The translations under genes and the position numbers were made by a program. The notes under the pieces are model-generated. The model did no database searches. It had not been told where the DNA came from and saw only the letters and a list, made by a program, of their open reading frames with translations. Positions 35,520-47,400 of a stretch of DNA of 64,000 nt are shown here, piece by piece. Position 1 is the stretch's first letter. Each line of letters opens with the position of its first letter. Origin of the DNA: Lottia gigantea. Lineage: Eukaryota; Mollusca; Gastropoda; Lottiidae. The stretch covers positions 625,815-689,814 of the forward strand of contig NW_008709540.1 in the NCBI RefSeq assembly GCF_000327385.1, given 5' to 3'.

Positions 35520-37865
35520 TGCAGTACACTTTACCAAGTACCCAATTTCGTATTGACCAGGTGACTTGTCAAATTGGTGCTGTCATATTTTCCATTAGAT
35601 TTTCAAGATCTGCTATATGGGCATTCCTATTAAAAAGTTGGTGTTTTAAAATTTGTGCTTTTATATTTCTTGAGGTAGATAACTAAATTTCTAAAATTTT
35701 ATGTAGAAAAATTTGTAATATGAATTCAAAGCGGTCAGAGACTTGTAAAGATAAAACCCAGCTGAAAAAGTCCTCAGTTACAAGCCAGTATGATAATCCC
35801 CTCTCTCGGTAGTTAAGTTCAGTATAACGCATGGCCTATATACCCCAGTCATCAGTCAGAGAGTGAGTATAGTCAGCCTATATTCTCTCTCACTCAACAT
35901 TGTTATACACTGTACTACATCAATAACACACTGTTACTAAAAATAAACCAGACGCCATTAGCGTAGGCAGACAGCCTGAAAATTCACGATTTTAAATCCC
36001 TTCTCGTGGCTTGTACGTCTTGATAATTCCCACATCAAAACCACCATTCACTTCATTTATGTCTGTATTATTAAACAAGTCCTAATTAATCCCTCTATCA
36101 GTGATTTAAGGCTTCAAATTTTGCCTTGTTTTTACCTTATTATTCACCCTGTTTGAAAGCCTCGGTCGATGGCAGCCAGGCCCGGGAAGAGACCGATATA
36201 TCTCCAAATGCTAAATACCAACAACTGCCAAGATATACACTCAAAAACTAGCAAAAATATTGTACAAATTACCTGAGAAGATTCCACAGAAAAATATCAA
36301 AGCTAAGCACTTTTAATGTTAAAATCCAGGCGAATTCAGGCTCAAATAATAAAGTTTATAATGAATGAAGGAGAAAGCCTCACCACGCGGTAATCAACAT
36401 GTCGAGATGGCGAGTTACTCCCCCTTGTTCAGCTTCATTGATTTCAGTTTTTAGGCCAAAATTCTGACGGATTTCAAAATCGAAATACAGAGACATTCTC
36501 TGCTGATTAAAAACTAAAAACACCTATGTATGAAATAAGCAAATTCCAAAGTTCAATTCTGATCACACCAAAATTACAATTTTTATATCAATTGCCTAAC
36601 AAATGCAAGTTTTCTCTGTGGCCTTGAAGCAGATATTGTGCCTTTAATAAGAATCAATTGATATTAACCGGTCAATTAACGATATTAAATATATTTAATG
36701 TATATTGACTATGTAACGTTCGGTTTGAATACAATGTTATACATTGTTCACATCAAGAGATCTGTTGTAAAGAAATCAAACAACCAAAACCTATTTGATG
36801 GTTCACAACCAGGTCTTGCCCCCGTAGCTATGGACATGTTCTCAACCCGGGCCCGTGCTTTCAAGGAATTTCTTTTTAACCCCAATTATTCCCGCACTAA
36901 TTTTGACTTTGACGGAAAAAATTGGGACTAATAATGAAAATGGATCTCTGATGCCCTCGCTCTTCTACTATGGACAGCCAAATCACTGAGAGATTTGGAT
37001 TTTATCACTTTAACTGTAGTCCTACCTTATATGACAAAACAAATTAAGCAAGCAAGCAAATTGTTAATTATGCAAAATTTCCTGTAGTCAGAAAACATTT
37101 ATGCCATAGGCTTGCTTACCAGTGTGCAAGATTGTCCCGAGTGGGCCTAGAAGTTAAGAGATCTATAAAATCTGATCAGCCCAGTTTTAAAAGGAATATG
37201 GTAACGGTAGTCCAGCCAGCCCCGTCGTTAGGGTGGGGTCCATGGGAGCATCAATTCATTCCTGGCGACGGGGCTGAGTCTATGTTTATTACCACGTATT
37301 CACAGTCCAGTGATATCGGCGGGCTTTCATTTTACTGTGTATATGATGTTCGATGCGTGTTGTGCTAATTTGATCGATTTCAACGCAAGATAAGTTCACA
37401 ATTAGGCCATTCTACAAGGTGTGGTCAAAGTGCAGACGTTAAAGAGACACCCATATATATACGTATTTGACTAGTGTAACAGGGAGATAGATTAAAAAAA
37501 ACAAAGTGTCGTTTACATTTCATATAGAAACAGACAAGAACATAATTGACCGACATATATATCACTACGCCAGACAGATTCGGTCGATTTTTAGAGGTTA
37601 GACGTATTTCAACTATGCTTTTGAATCATATGTACGTTTGCAAATAGATCACTCAGCCCGTATATGAAGACCACATATTATCAACTATATCGCAAGTCTT
37701 CATCCTGTTTCTATGTCTTATTCGCATGAAAGCCATGTCCCCAGATATCGAGAGTGAAAACGGTACTGAGTACAAAATGCTGCAAATAAATCTCTGAATA
37801 CACAGAAACTGTGTTCGGGGGAGTGGGAAGTTTCTTACTGTATTCGTCACCTCTAGGAAAGTTTC
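35520..37865. other. Intronic DNA, no coding recognised
   Basis: Within the zinc-finger gene if the distal first exons are used. The stretch 36150-36440 has more CpG than its surroundings, and could hold a non-coding first exon or promoter for the short form starting at 34760; this is weak. At 37218-37275 there is an 11-bp GC-rich stem (CAGCCCCGTCG with CGACGGGGCTG) of unknown meaning. Confidence 0.35.
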
Positions 37866-37869
37866 CTGG

Positions 37870-38010
37870 TGGAGCCGCGGTGGCTCAGTGAATTAGACGC
37901 TTGCTCGCCAATATAATACGTTCGGATTTTTCATTCCGGTTTCCCCCTGCCAGTGATGCATGTAAGAGGGGATGCTACGGAAATATAAGAGGGGCTGCCA
38001 CGGAATAAGC
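37870..38010 (+). mobile_element. SINE family S head
   Basis: 'gccgcggtggctcagtgaat' then 'tagacgcttgctc' is a tRNA-like box A region, followed by box B-like 'acgttcggatttttcattcc' and 'ggtttccccctgcc'. The best-preserved head of the family in the window. Confidence 0.7.
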
Positions 38011-38175
38011 ATACCATCTTCACAAACTCCCAAACAACTTGACATCATTTGGCACATTTCTTGTTTAAAGTTGAGAGATATTGTCGACAAGCTTCAAATA
38101 TTGATCACCCTTGTGCCTATGTATAGTTAGAATATCTTCTTCTCTACGGCAGGCTATTACGAACTGCGTGTTATA

Positions 38176-38398
38176 CCTTGACTGCCAACTTTTTCGAATC
38201 ACAGATGTTTGCAACACAGCGATTTGACTGAATGAATGTTCCTCCACAGAAAGATTATAAACATTATGGCTTAATCATTTACAGATTTTCGTTTGAGGGA
38301 TCTGATTGGTTTTGTTCGGTAGATTACATGCCAATCAAATCGCTGCATTTACAAACGTCTGTGATACAAGAAAATTGGCTATTGTAGTCAAGGTATTT
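38176..38398. mobile_element. Fold-back MITE family C copy, downstream of first exon gamma
   Basis: 'accttgactg' at the left and 'tagtcaaggta' at the right, with central 'cacagatgtttg' and 'gcgatttga' opposite 'caatcaaatcgc' and 'aaacgtctgtgatacaagaa'. Confidence 0.75.
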
Positions 38399-39165
38399 GG
38401 CAAGACACATTATATATAAATAGCGTGACAAAGTGAAGATGTTACAATGGATACCAATTTAATCTTGATCAATATATCGTCTGCTCTGCACTTAAACATT
38501 TTACCCAAGTCTGCAGAGAGGAACACCTGCTGTGATACTATCTATTTATAGTAACATAACCTCCTTTTTTACAGATTATGATTAATTAAATAAGTGACAA
38601 ATGAACTGTAGTTGATTGATTTTTCTAGTCCCCTCCCTAATCTTTTAATTAGTTTAAACTGTTTCAATTTACTAAGAACAAAAGATGTAAAAAGAAACAC
38701 TACTGTTCATTAGGCTAATCGATTCAGTTATTGGCCGATTTACCGTATTTTCATGCATTGACATTAACGAATCGGGTTCTTTCTTACCGAATACGAGAAT
38801 AGAAAAGAAAACAAGGTTTGACTCTACGTTATCTATTGTACCCAAAATTGACCGTGACCATGATCTCGTGGATATTTCTTAAAAATCGGATAGGATATAA
38901 AATGTGGTCTGTACTGCGTTCACAAATACGACCAACGGCAAAATATGTGTGCTCATTTTCATACTCTTAATAAGGCAAAGTCCTTCTTAAATAGCACAGT
39001 TTTATAATAAAAAAATGGGCAAAATTCGATATACCGACGAACTTGCTCAGACAAGGCCTAGAGAAAATCTCATCCAATCAAATCACTCGTTAGATATACG
39101 CTTTGTTCTAGAATGTAAACAAAATGAAAGTAGAGTGTCACGTTTTGATATACATAAGCTTATAC

Positions 39166-39454
39166 CTTTCCTTTTCACACCTCCCAATTGACTTAATTCG
39201 GAGTAGACAGCCTCTCTATTATTTCGAAGAGTATCCATCTTCGTTTTTAATTCGAGATCAAGTTTGACCAAACGATTCACTTTACTCCCACAGAATTTAC
39301 ACAGAAAGCCAGAAAAGGGGACACATAATTCTTGGAATACTGCAGAGAACGGCTGACATGTCTCATGTTTTAAATTCCTGTAGTTTTTCACGTCAACTAT
39401 GCGATTTAAACATAGTGTGCACTTTCTCACACTTTTGACACCCGCCTCCGCCAT
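39166..39454 (-). CDS. Alternative first exon gamma of the zinc-finger gene (ZAD-like domain)
   Basis: ATG at 39454 in AAAATGGCGGAGG; donor AAAG|GTATAAG after 39166, phase 1. It encodes 96 residues with CTLC (Cys12/15) and CKFC (Cys52/55), spacing 36, then VNRLVKLDLELKTKMD as the helical part. It is more diverged than alpha and beta (LGY.P..ND lost, two extra Cys between the CxxC pairs), suggesting the oldest split or a different partner specificity. It is the first exon nearest the common body, 4.4 kb away. Confidence 0.78.
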
Positions 39455-39599
39455 TTTGTGTTTTGTATTTACATGACCTTCACCCTTCTTCATTTCTTTT
39501 CTACGTAAACCGCTGTCTGATTGGTCAGATATAAATAGAACCAATCTCTCTTTCCATACCCACAACATTGAAGTGTAGCGATTTATTTTAGACCCGTAT

Positions 39600-39772
39600 T
39601 CGAGATCATCTTCACAATGTCAAGCTACTACGAACACAGAAGTTTGTAAATACAGCGATTGGATTGTACACTATCGAATACAGGCAATCACAATGATTAC
39701 CGTCTGTTTGTAGAAGAATCTTATCTGTCAAGTCTCTGATTAGCAGAAAGGTGGCTATAGCAGTCAAGGTAT
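39600..39772. mobile_element. Fold-back MITE family C copy between first exons gamma and beta
   Basis: 'cacagaagtttgtaaataca' and 'gcgattggattgtaca' as in family C, ending 'aaaggtggctatagcagtca' and 'aggtata'. Flanked by an inverted pair of 'atcttcacaatgtcaagcta'-type sequence (39607 and 39785-39809). Confidence 0.75.
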
Positions 39773-39923
39773 AAGACGAAATTCATAATAGCTTGATATT
39801 GTGAAGATGAATCAAGATACAATGATACAACCGGGGTTTCTTGTTTCACCTTTTTGCTGGAAAGTCCAGAAATGTTGATTGTAGAAGATAAATGGAGGGA
39901 AATGTTTAAAATATGAAACTTAC

Positions 39924-40275
39924 CATCAGAATTTGAAATTGATTCGTGAGGAGGGCTATATGCCACTACCTCGGCTTCAGCCTCATATTTTGATCGTAAT
40001 TCACTCAACAAATTACTTTTTTCTTCTCGCAACTCATTAAGTTTATGAGTTAAATCGTGATCTATTTTTTGCAGTTTATTTAGTTTTTGAAAGCACAATC
40101 TACAGATATATCGAGAACCATTGTCCTTTTCGTTCGGTATGTAGCCTAATATCTGTGTCAATTGGTTAAGTAATCCAAATGTTTTTATGAACAAAGACCG
40201 TCGATTTGTCAGAATGAGATCTTCGTGACATAATCGACAAAAAACAGGATCCGAGCTACTTAAGATGGCTGCCAT
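39924..40275 (-). CDS. Alternative first exon beta of the zinc-finger gene (ZAD-like domain)
   Basis: ATG at 40275 in the context AAAATGGCAGCC; donor GATG|GTAAG after 39924, phase 1. It encodes 117 residues with CRLC (Cys13/16) and CRLC (Cys58/61) at the same 41-residue spacing as exon alpha, plus shared features such as a conserved LGY.P..NDNGS stretch and a following LNKLQKIDHDL helix. Alpha and beta are clearly paralogous. Exon beta has a longer Glu/Ser-rich tail. Confidence 0.82.
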
Positions 40276-40317
40276 TTTCACCTGATTTTTAAGAAAATAA
40301 ATTTAAGTCTTTAAATC

Positions 40318-40645
40318 AAAACAAGTTCACAACACAGAGAGTTTTTCTGTCAAGGGCTCTGATTGGCTGTATTCGCTAGAGTACAATCCACTCAAATTGC
40401 TGCACTTACAAACTTCTGTGATATAAGAAGGGTGTCTAATAATGTCAAGGTATTAGGCGGAGTTCATTAAAAAACGTTGATGGCTGAAATCAAAAGAAAA
40501 AGAATTAGTCTTCAAGAGATTAGACAGAATAGCAGAAGATTTAAAACTTGCCGAGTTTTGTATGACTTGCAAACAAGAAAAGTGCCTAATGATGTCAAGG
40601 TATTGGACGCAGTTCATAATGGCTTGACATTGTGAAGATGTTCTA
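40318..40645. mobile_element. Fold-back MITE family C copies between first exons beta and alpha
   Basis: Two partial copies (about 40318-40455 and 40565-40645) contain 'aatgtcaaggtatt' and 'tacaaacttctgtgatataa'. Each is followed by 'gttcatt' or 'gttcataatggcttgacatt', as in the copy near 39780. Confidence 0.7.
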
Positions 40646-40744
40646 TTCCTGAGTATCAACAACGGATCACTTTTTTACAAGCGGAATGTCGGATGAATAC
40701 AGACACACAGAAAACAAAACCACATCAAATTTCTATAGGCCTAC

Positions 40745-41054
40745 CTTTCTTCTGTACTTTGCCACAAGAACAATTCGAAATGTGTTTGTCTTTCAGTTTT
40801 TTCACCAGATTTTGTCTATCACGTATCAATTTCTCTACCAAATCATTGTTCAATTTCTTGAGTTTACTCAGAGCCCCCCAGCACAAATAACAGGCATATT
40901 GTGAGCCATTATCATTTTCCGATGGCATGTAGCCTAAGACCTCACATAATTCTTCCAAAAGCATAAATTCTTGTACAAATAGTTTTCGTCTGCTTTTCAC
41001 TGTGATGGCCCCGTTACACACACGACAACAATGCGAGGCAGTGGCCGTGGCCAT
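40745..41054 (-). CDS. Alternative first exon alpha of the zinc-finger gene (ZAD-like domain)
   Basis: ATG at 41054; donor AAAG|GTAGGC after 40745 leaves phase 1, matching the common acceptor at 34771. It encodes 103 residues: CRVC (Cys10/13) and CYLC (Cys55/58) separated by 41 residues, then a Lys/Leu-rich helix likely to form a coiled coil (LSKLKKLNNDLVEKL), then CSCG. CxxC-x(35-45)-CxxC at the N-terminus of a C2H2 protein is the layout of the ZAD/zf-AD dimerisation domain of arthropod zinc-finger proteins, but I cannot confirm homology. The start sits in AAAATGGCC, a YY1-like context. It faces SFI1 across 354 bp. Confidence 0.82.
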
Positions 41055-41408
41055 TTTGGATTTGAGAATGAAACAAAGTTACTGATTGGACCGCGAAGAT
41101 TTCTAATGCGTCCAATCATATTTTCGGGAATAATTTTTTTTGACAATATGCTAAAATCCGGGGAGGGTAGAAATAAAAAGTCACAAATTTTTCCCAATAT
41201 AAAATATTTGGCCCAGAAGAAATTTTTAAAATTTTTATATATTTCGTTCCGGATTATTCCTAACCTAAATAATCCGTAAATTGTACGCAACGTTTGTTTA
41301 CATCTCGCGGGAAGAAAATTTGTGTTTGATCATGTTCATAAACTTTACCTTTTCTTGCATGAAAATTTCAAATAAATGATTCCAAAAATGGTAGATAATG
41401 GTTAGATC
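41055..41408. promoter_or_regulatory. Divergent promoter of the zinc-finger gene and SFI1
   Basis: 354 bp separate the minus-strand ATG of first exon alpha (41054) and the plus-strand ATG of SFI1 (41409). A TCTCGCGGGAAG segment (about 41303-41314) contains the E2F-type core GCGGGAA, which would suit a cell-cycle gene such as SFI1. No TATA box was found at a convincing distance. Confidence 0.5.
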
Positions 41409-44400
41409 ATGAGTCGGAGAGATTTTCGTCGAGTGCCTGACGATCCTAGATTCACTGGAGCCCTGAACAAGGCCGAAAGTCATGTCGAATCTGGATCTGA
41501 AAGTCATGTTTCGGCGAAACAAGCCATTCTAAAAGAGCTGAATAAAGATCTATCGTTACGAGCTGAACGAATGAAATTACAAACCCGACATGGAATGACA
41601 GTTGAGGAGGTGAATGGTGCAGGAGATGAAACAACTGTCAATCAGCTGGCATCTAAAACTGTCGTTCTACACCCATCAAGAACTGAGTACAGGTAAACCA
41701 AGACACCACCCACCCCCTCCCCCTCCCATCCCAGTCAGTGGAGTGGCTTCTTATACATAAAGCTGTGTCGTTATATTTTTATCTGGATCTCAGCAGTTGC
41801 TACAGGCTGGATATCGATTACCAAATTGAGATTGATTATAGATGGCAATCTACTGATCAATAATCGATTAATAATAATAAAAAATTCAATTGAGGAACCC
41901 TGTAAATACTAAATTAAAAACATGCCAAAATTCTTAATTTCATGGGTAATTTTGCGTCAAGTTTACTCTTTCTTTGATCGGTTATTATAGTTTATTGTGG
42001 GTATGTTATGTGCTGAAGGGAACCTATGTGGAAGAGATTACTACTTGTTAACGGGTACAATGGAGAAATTTGACATGTAATCATTTATGAAATTTGATAA
42101 TTGATAACTGAAATCATAAATTCCTAGCGACGAAAATCTATTATTTTGATCATTTTACCCAACCCAAGTACCTACCTACCTATACTGGTACAGTACTAAT
42201 ATATCCACATTGACTTGACATTTGGCAGAAAAAATTCTAAAATGTGTCTGCCAATTTTATCTGCTTCCCTATTTTCCCACACTATCAAATGGTTTGGTTA
42301 TTATTTCTTTAAACTTGAAAAACATGTTCTATTTTATGTTGCCAGGTAAGGAATGTTATTTTGTCACTTTTAGAAAAGAGACTGGAGAGATGAAAAATAC
42401 AACTGTGTCATCTAAAATCCCCACACCAAGCAACCCTAGAGCGAGACGGAGAGACAGAAAGGAAAAATCAAAAATCAATGTCAGAAATTACAGACCAGAT
42501 TATACTTGGAACCGAGGTGGTCGTGTTAAAGAACTTAGAATAAGGTGATGTTTGTTGTAAATCATTTAGATTTTGTTTTTAAAGAACTTGAATAAGGTGA
42601 TGTTTGTTGTAAGTCATTTAGGTTTTGTTGTTATCATTTAGATTTATTTTTAAAGAATTTACAATAAGGTGATGTTTGTTGTAAGTCATTTAGATGTTGT
42701 TGGAATCTTTGTCTTGATATTCAGATTTTTTGTTGACTATTTAGTAACATGACATGACATGACTTAGGGTACTTCAGTGTCATATGAAAATCTGAGATAG
42801 AAGCTGACATTATTTGGGTTCTTAGCTGTCATTTAAACATTCTAAATTGAAATTAGTGAATTTGTTTCTTTTGAAATATATCGAAAAGAGCTGTAAGCTT
42901 ACTTAAAGTAACTTTTATTCACTCCAATTATTAAATATAATATATTATTTACAGGAATATTGCTAGAAAATATCTATATTTGTGGATCAAGGGTGTATTT
43001 GGTAGAGTTTTACCCTCTAAAGCTATGTAAGTATGATTATATAAGATTCTACCATCTGTTGTCAGCAAGCTAAGATGAGACTGTTTATATCCAAACAATT
43101 TAATGAATTTAATGAACAATGTTTATATTGTAGATCTCACTATAACAATGTGATAAGACGTAAGATATTTGCCGTGTGGTATGAAGACTGGTGGGTAATC
43201 AGACAGGAATGGAGGTTGATGATCAGAGCTGAATGTCATTATAGGTAAGGTTACTAGACACTCTGATCAACCAATCAATAGTCCTCTAGATATTTGCTTT
43301 ATCAGCTGATAGATACAGTTTGATTTTGGCATTATTCATGTAAATAGTCAATTTTTCCAAAGTATTTTTGGATACAGGTATTGATTCACAGTGTCTTTGC
43401 ATTTCTCCCCTTCTCTGATTTGTCCCTTCTCTGTTTCACCCCTTTCCCATATTGCCCCTTGCTACTGTGTACAAATGTATATGATGCATTGCCAAATTGT
43501 GAATAATGTCGCTTATGTGGAAGTCAGGGGTACTAACATGGAGCACAACAGGTTGGGGACGTATGATTTAGAATATGAAAGATTATTGATGTATTTGACT
43601 AGGTATGTTGTATGGGGTCATGTGATCAAGGCGTGGAGGGAATATCTTGCTCGATGTCGAGAGAAAAAGGCAGCCATTTATAAAGCAGAACAACATTGTA
43701 AGTACTACTTCTTATACTTCACATCTACCAACTGCTCACTTGCATGTTTGTTTTTAAAGATCACAGACTGGAAATATCACATCTACTAACAGCTCCTGTG
43801 TAACGAGATCGCGCGCATGTTTGTCGTTAAAGATCACAGACTGGAAATATCACATCTACTAACAGCTCCTGTGTAACGAGATCGCTTGCATGTTTGTCGT
43901 TAAAGATCACAGACTGGAAATTTCACATCTACTAACAGCTCCTGTGTAACGAGATCGCTTGCATGTTTGTTTTTAAAGATCACTGACTGGAAATATCAAA
44001 AAAATTGTTTGAAATATATCGTATTGTTTTGAAAATGTAACACTAGTAACTAAATGAAAGTATAAGCGTAAAAATGTGTTTGATTTTTTTTCTTTTTAAA
44101 AGGACATTATTTTTTAATTATTTCATTTTTTGTTTTAAAGATAAAAGGGTGTTGATGAGTAAAATGGTGGAAGCGTGGAAGAATTATAAAAAACAACAGA
44201 AACAGTCGAATGTCAGGGGTCAGACAGCCTTGACCTTCAGACAAAATCAACTGCTCAGGTAAAGTATAAACTTTGTACTCTTATGTTATATTGAAATATT
44301 AATTAGCTTGTAGTTCATTCAGATGGGAAAATTGGAATGATGTAAATAATGGCTTAAAATCGATTAAAAAGGAAAAAGAAAGATCTTTATAACCCCTTTT

Positions 44401-47400
44401 AGTTTCAATTTTTTGTATGTTTTGAAATTTCAGATCTACCTGGAATAAATGGAAGGAAGAAATGACTAATGTTGAACATTATCGTGAGATGGATGGTATC
44501 GCTTTACAATTCTGGGCATACAGACTTCAGGCTGAGGTAGGCATTGTTGTGATTTCACTCAGAACTGATGTAAGTTGATACAGATGATTTGGGAAAGATC
44601 ATGACACTAAGGGTGAGACCAACTTGTGAAAGTATATAGTCTATGACATTGTAAGTAGCATATTTATGCTACCAGGTACATGTTTACAAGTCCACAGATA
44701 AATCTATATTCTTATTGGCTAAATTTGAGAATTGTTATGATATTTCTAAGAGGTAGTAAACCTTTTCGTCAGATAGAATTGATTCAAGATTTGTAAATAT
44801 GAAATGTTTTGTTTCAGCACTGGTTTCTGTGGGTTGAAAGATATAACGATAGAATACAACAAAGAGAGAAGATAAAGATGGCAGAGCAGTACTATAACAG
44901 ATGTTTACTGAAGACAACTCTATCTCATTGGCTAGTGTACCATCAACAACGTAAAGTTAAAATACACACCAAAGGTATATGTCTTATTAGGCATTTTTAT
45001 AATTATTTTGGGGTGGGGCTTGAAGGATTAATTGGTTGGAACCAAGATAAGTGACCCCTATAAATATTGAAAACAATGTCTGATGGACCCACTAGAATTG
45101 ATATGAAGGTAAATTGCATTGGGTCTATTCTGTGTCAGTAGAGGGCAATGTTCAATTGTTGATGGTTTAGCTCCATTTAGAAAATGTGAAGAAAATATCA
45201 TAATATAAGAAAATATTTCTGAATATTGCAGTTAAATTGCACATGAATATTTTACACAGTAAAACCAAAACTCTTTATTATTATTTTGTGCTTGATAAAG
45301 ATTTCTGTATGTGAATTGAAACATTACTAGAATTAAAGAAAGGAGCAGTATATCTATAATAGTGTTTATATTTATTAAATGTTAAAAGTTTGTCTAAATT
45401 CCAACTGATTATAATTAATATTTCAACGTATTTTTGTAGAATATGGTAAGAAGTTGTATGAAATCTCAGTAAAATTACGCTGTATAAAATATTGGAAAGA
45501 AAGATTACGGCAGGTCTATAATCATCGTAATATACAGGAGACAATACATCACCTTGGTTACCAGTTTCAACTTAGAAAATATCTCGAAAGATGGAAACTT
45601 TGTATCCTTTTCTTATTTTAAAGTGGCAATGAGGCTTTCAATTTGACTATTCGTACGGACAGATGTATTGAAAAAATTGAAAGAAATACAATAATCTGAT
45701 TGGCTAATGAAATGTAATTTAAATTCACTTTTAGTGATTGACCAATCAGATAACTTGAATACTAAATCTTCTTTGGTTTGGATTTTGTATAACAGTTTGT
45801 GTGTCAGCAATTGAGAGTTTGACCTGAAATTTCTATTGAAAGAAAAAAATGATAATTTAAGTAAAATTCTTTAACCACAAGAAGTTATTGAGAATAAACA
45901 AAGAGAAAGAGAGAAAATACAGACAGCAGATCAGTTTTATAGAAAACATTTATTGGTAAGAAAACAATATCCCTTTTCATAACAGGATTGTCTATAAAGT
46001 TTCAATGCTAAGACCAATATATATATATTTTTTTTGTAAAAAATATTCTATTCACAAACATATTCAAAGATATACACTATGAAAAGGATTGGGAAATAGG
46101 CTTCATCTATATTACCCTCTCTGACAAATCAATTATTAATGTAACTATAAAAAAAAAATGAAAAGATTACAACTCAATTAGAGTACAATTCAATATGTTC
46201 ATCATATACAACTTGCTTCACACGCAATTTCTAATGTTTAGAATATTTTATTTAAAATAGAAAGTTTTGTGAAAAGAACTGATATATATTTTATTTTTTT
46301 TAACACTGTTTTGTATATTCAGTCCTATGGGTTAAATGCATTTCGTTTAAATTCTGTACAAGTTAGAATTCAAAGAATGAGAAAAACCATGGCAACACAG
46401 TTACATCATAGACAGGTAAAAGAAATTTTTGCTCTTTGGTTTTTTACTGTAGATATATAAAATGATTTTGTATTTCTTGAATAGATATCTAAACCACATA
46501 AAAAATAACAGGATAGGACGAAATAAAAAGTGGCGAAATGGAAAAGGAAGGAATTGGTAAGGGTTGAAATAGGAAGGGGCAACATGACAAGGGATGAAAT
46601 GGGGTATAGATTGGGGTTGAATTGTTTAGGGGCGCTATGATAATAAACTTGATGATTTTAAAATGAAAAGGTGAGATGTCATGGTAATGATGTTTTTATT
46701 TTGTATTTTAGGTATTACGTCAGTACTGGAATGTTTGGTTAAAACGTTGTGAAGGGAATGAAGAACTAGAGTTACTTCCCTTAACAGCTAAAGCTAGAAA
46801 ACATCACAGGTAATACTTTAACTATAGTTTTAGTTTTTATAATAGTTTACAAGAGGGATAACTGGACACAATTATATGGATAACAATTGCTTAATCAAGA
46901 CGAAAGCATCATCGTTGAAACATCACAAGTTATTTATTAAAGTAATTGTTATCTATATAATTGTGTCCAGTTATTCATAGCCCCGTTACTAAATGCCACT
47001 CAAGTTCAAGGAGGAGACTTTCAGTGATATTTCATTTCGAGAACGGACTGTAGATCAGTCAGTAAGAGTGTTGAAATCTTCATGTTGTTTGCTCAGTTAC
47101 AACAATATTCAAGGGATCTAATCCTGGTCAGCTTGTGAAAGTCTGGTCATCTTACCTCATTGTTCTAGTCTACCCAGCTAATAATGGGTACAATGATACA
47201 TGGATGAATCCATGCCAAGAACCAGCTGTTAAAAGGATCCTTGTGAGGCTCTTTCCACATAAACGGCAAATCTTAATCGTGAGAATTAAACAAAACATGT
47301 GCCATTAAACCCAACAAGTGTCTGCTATGTACCTCATGAATATTCCTGTTTAATATTTTCCAGAAATGTGATATTGATGAAATGTCTGAAATCGTTGAAA

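Noticed and set aside
36698-37368. Small plus-strand ORFs and a GC-rich 11-bp stem
   Set aside because: Short, no recognisable protein, and the stem is too short to support an RNA gene call.
37870-37950. tRNA gene
   Set aside because: Box A- and B-like motifs are present but the stems do not close, and the sequence continues into a SINE tail found elsewhere.
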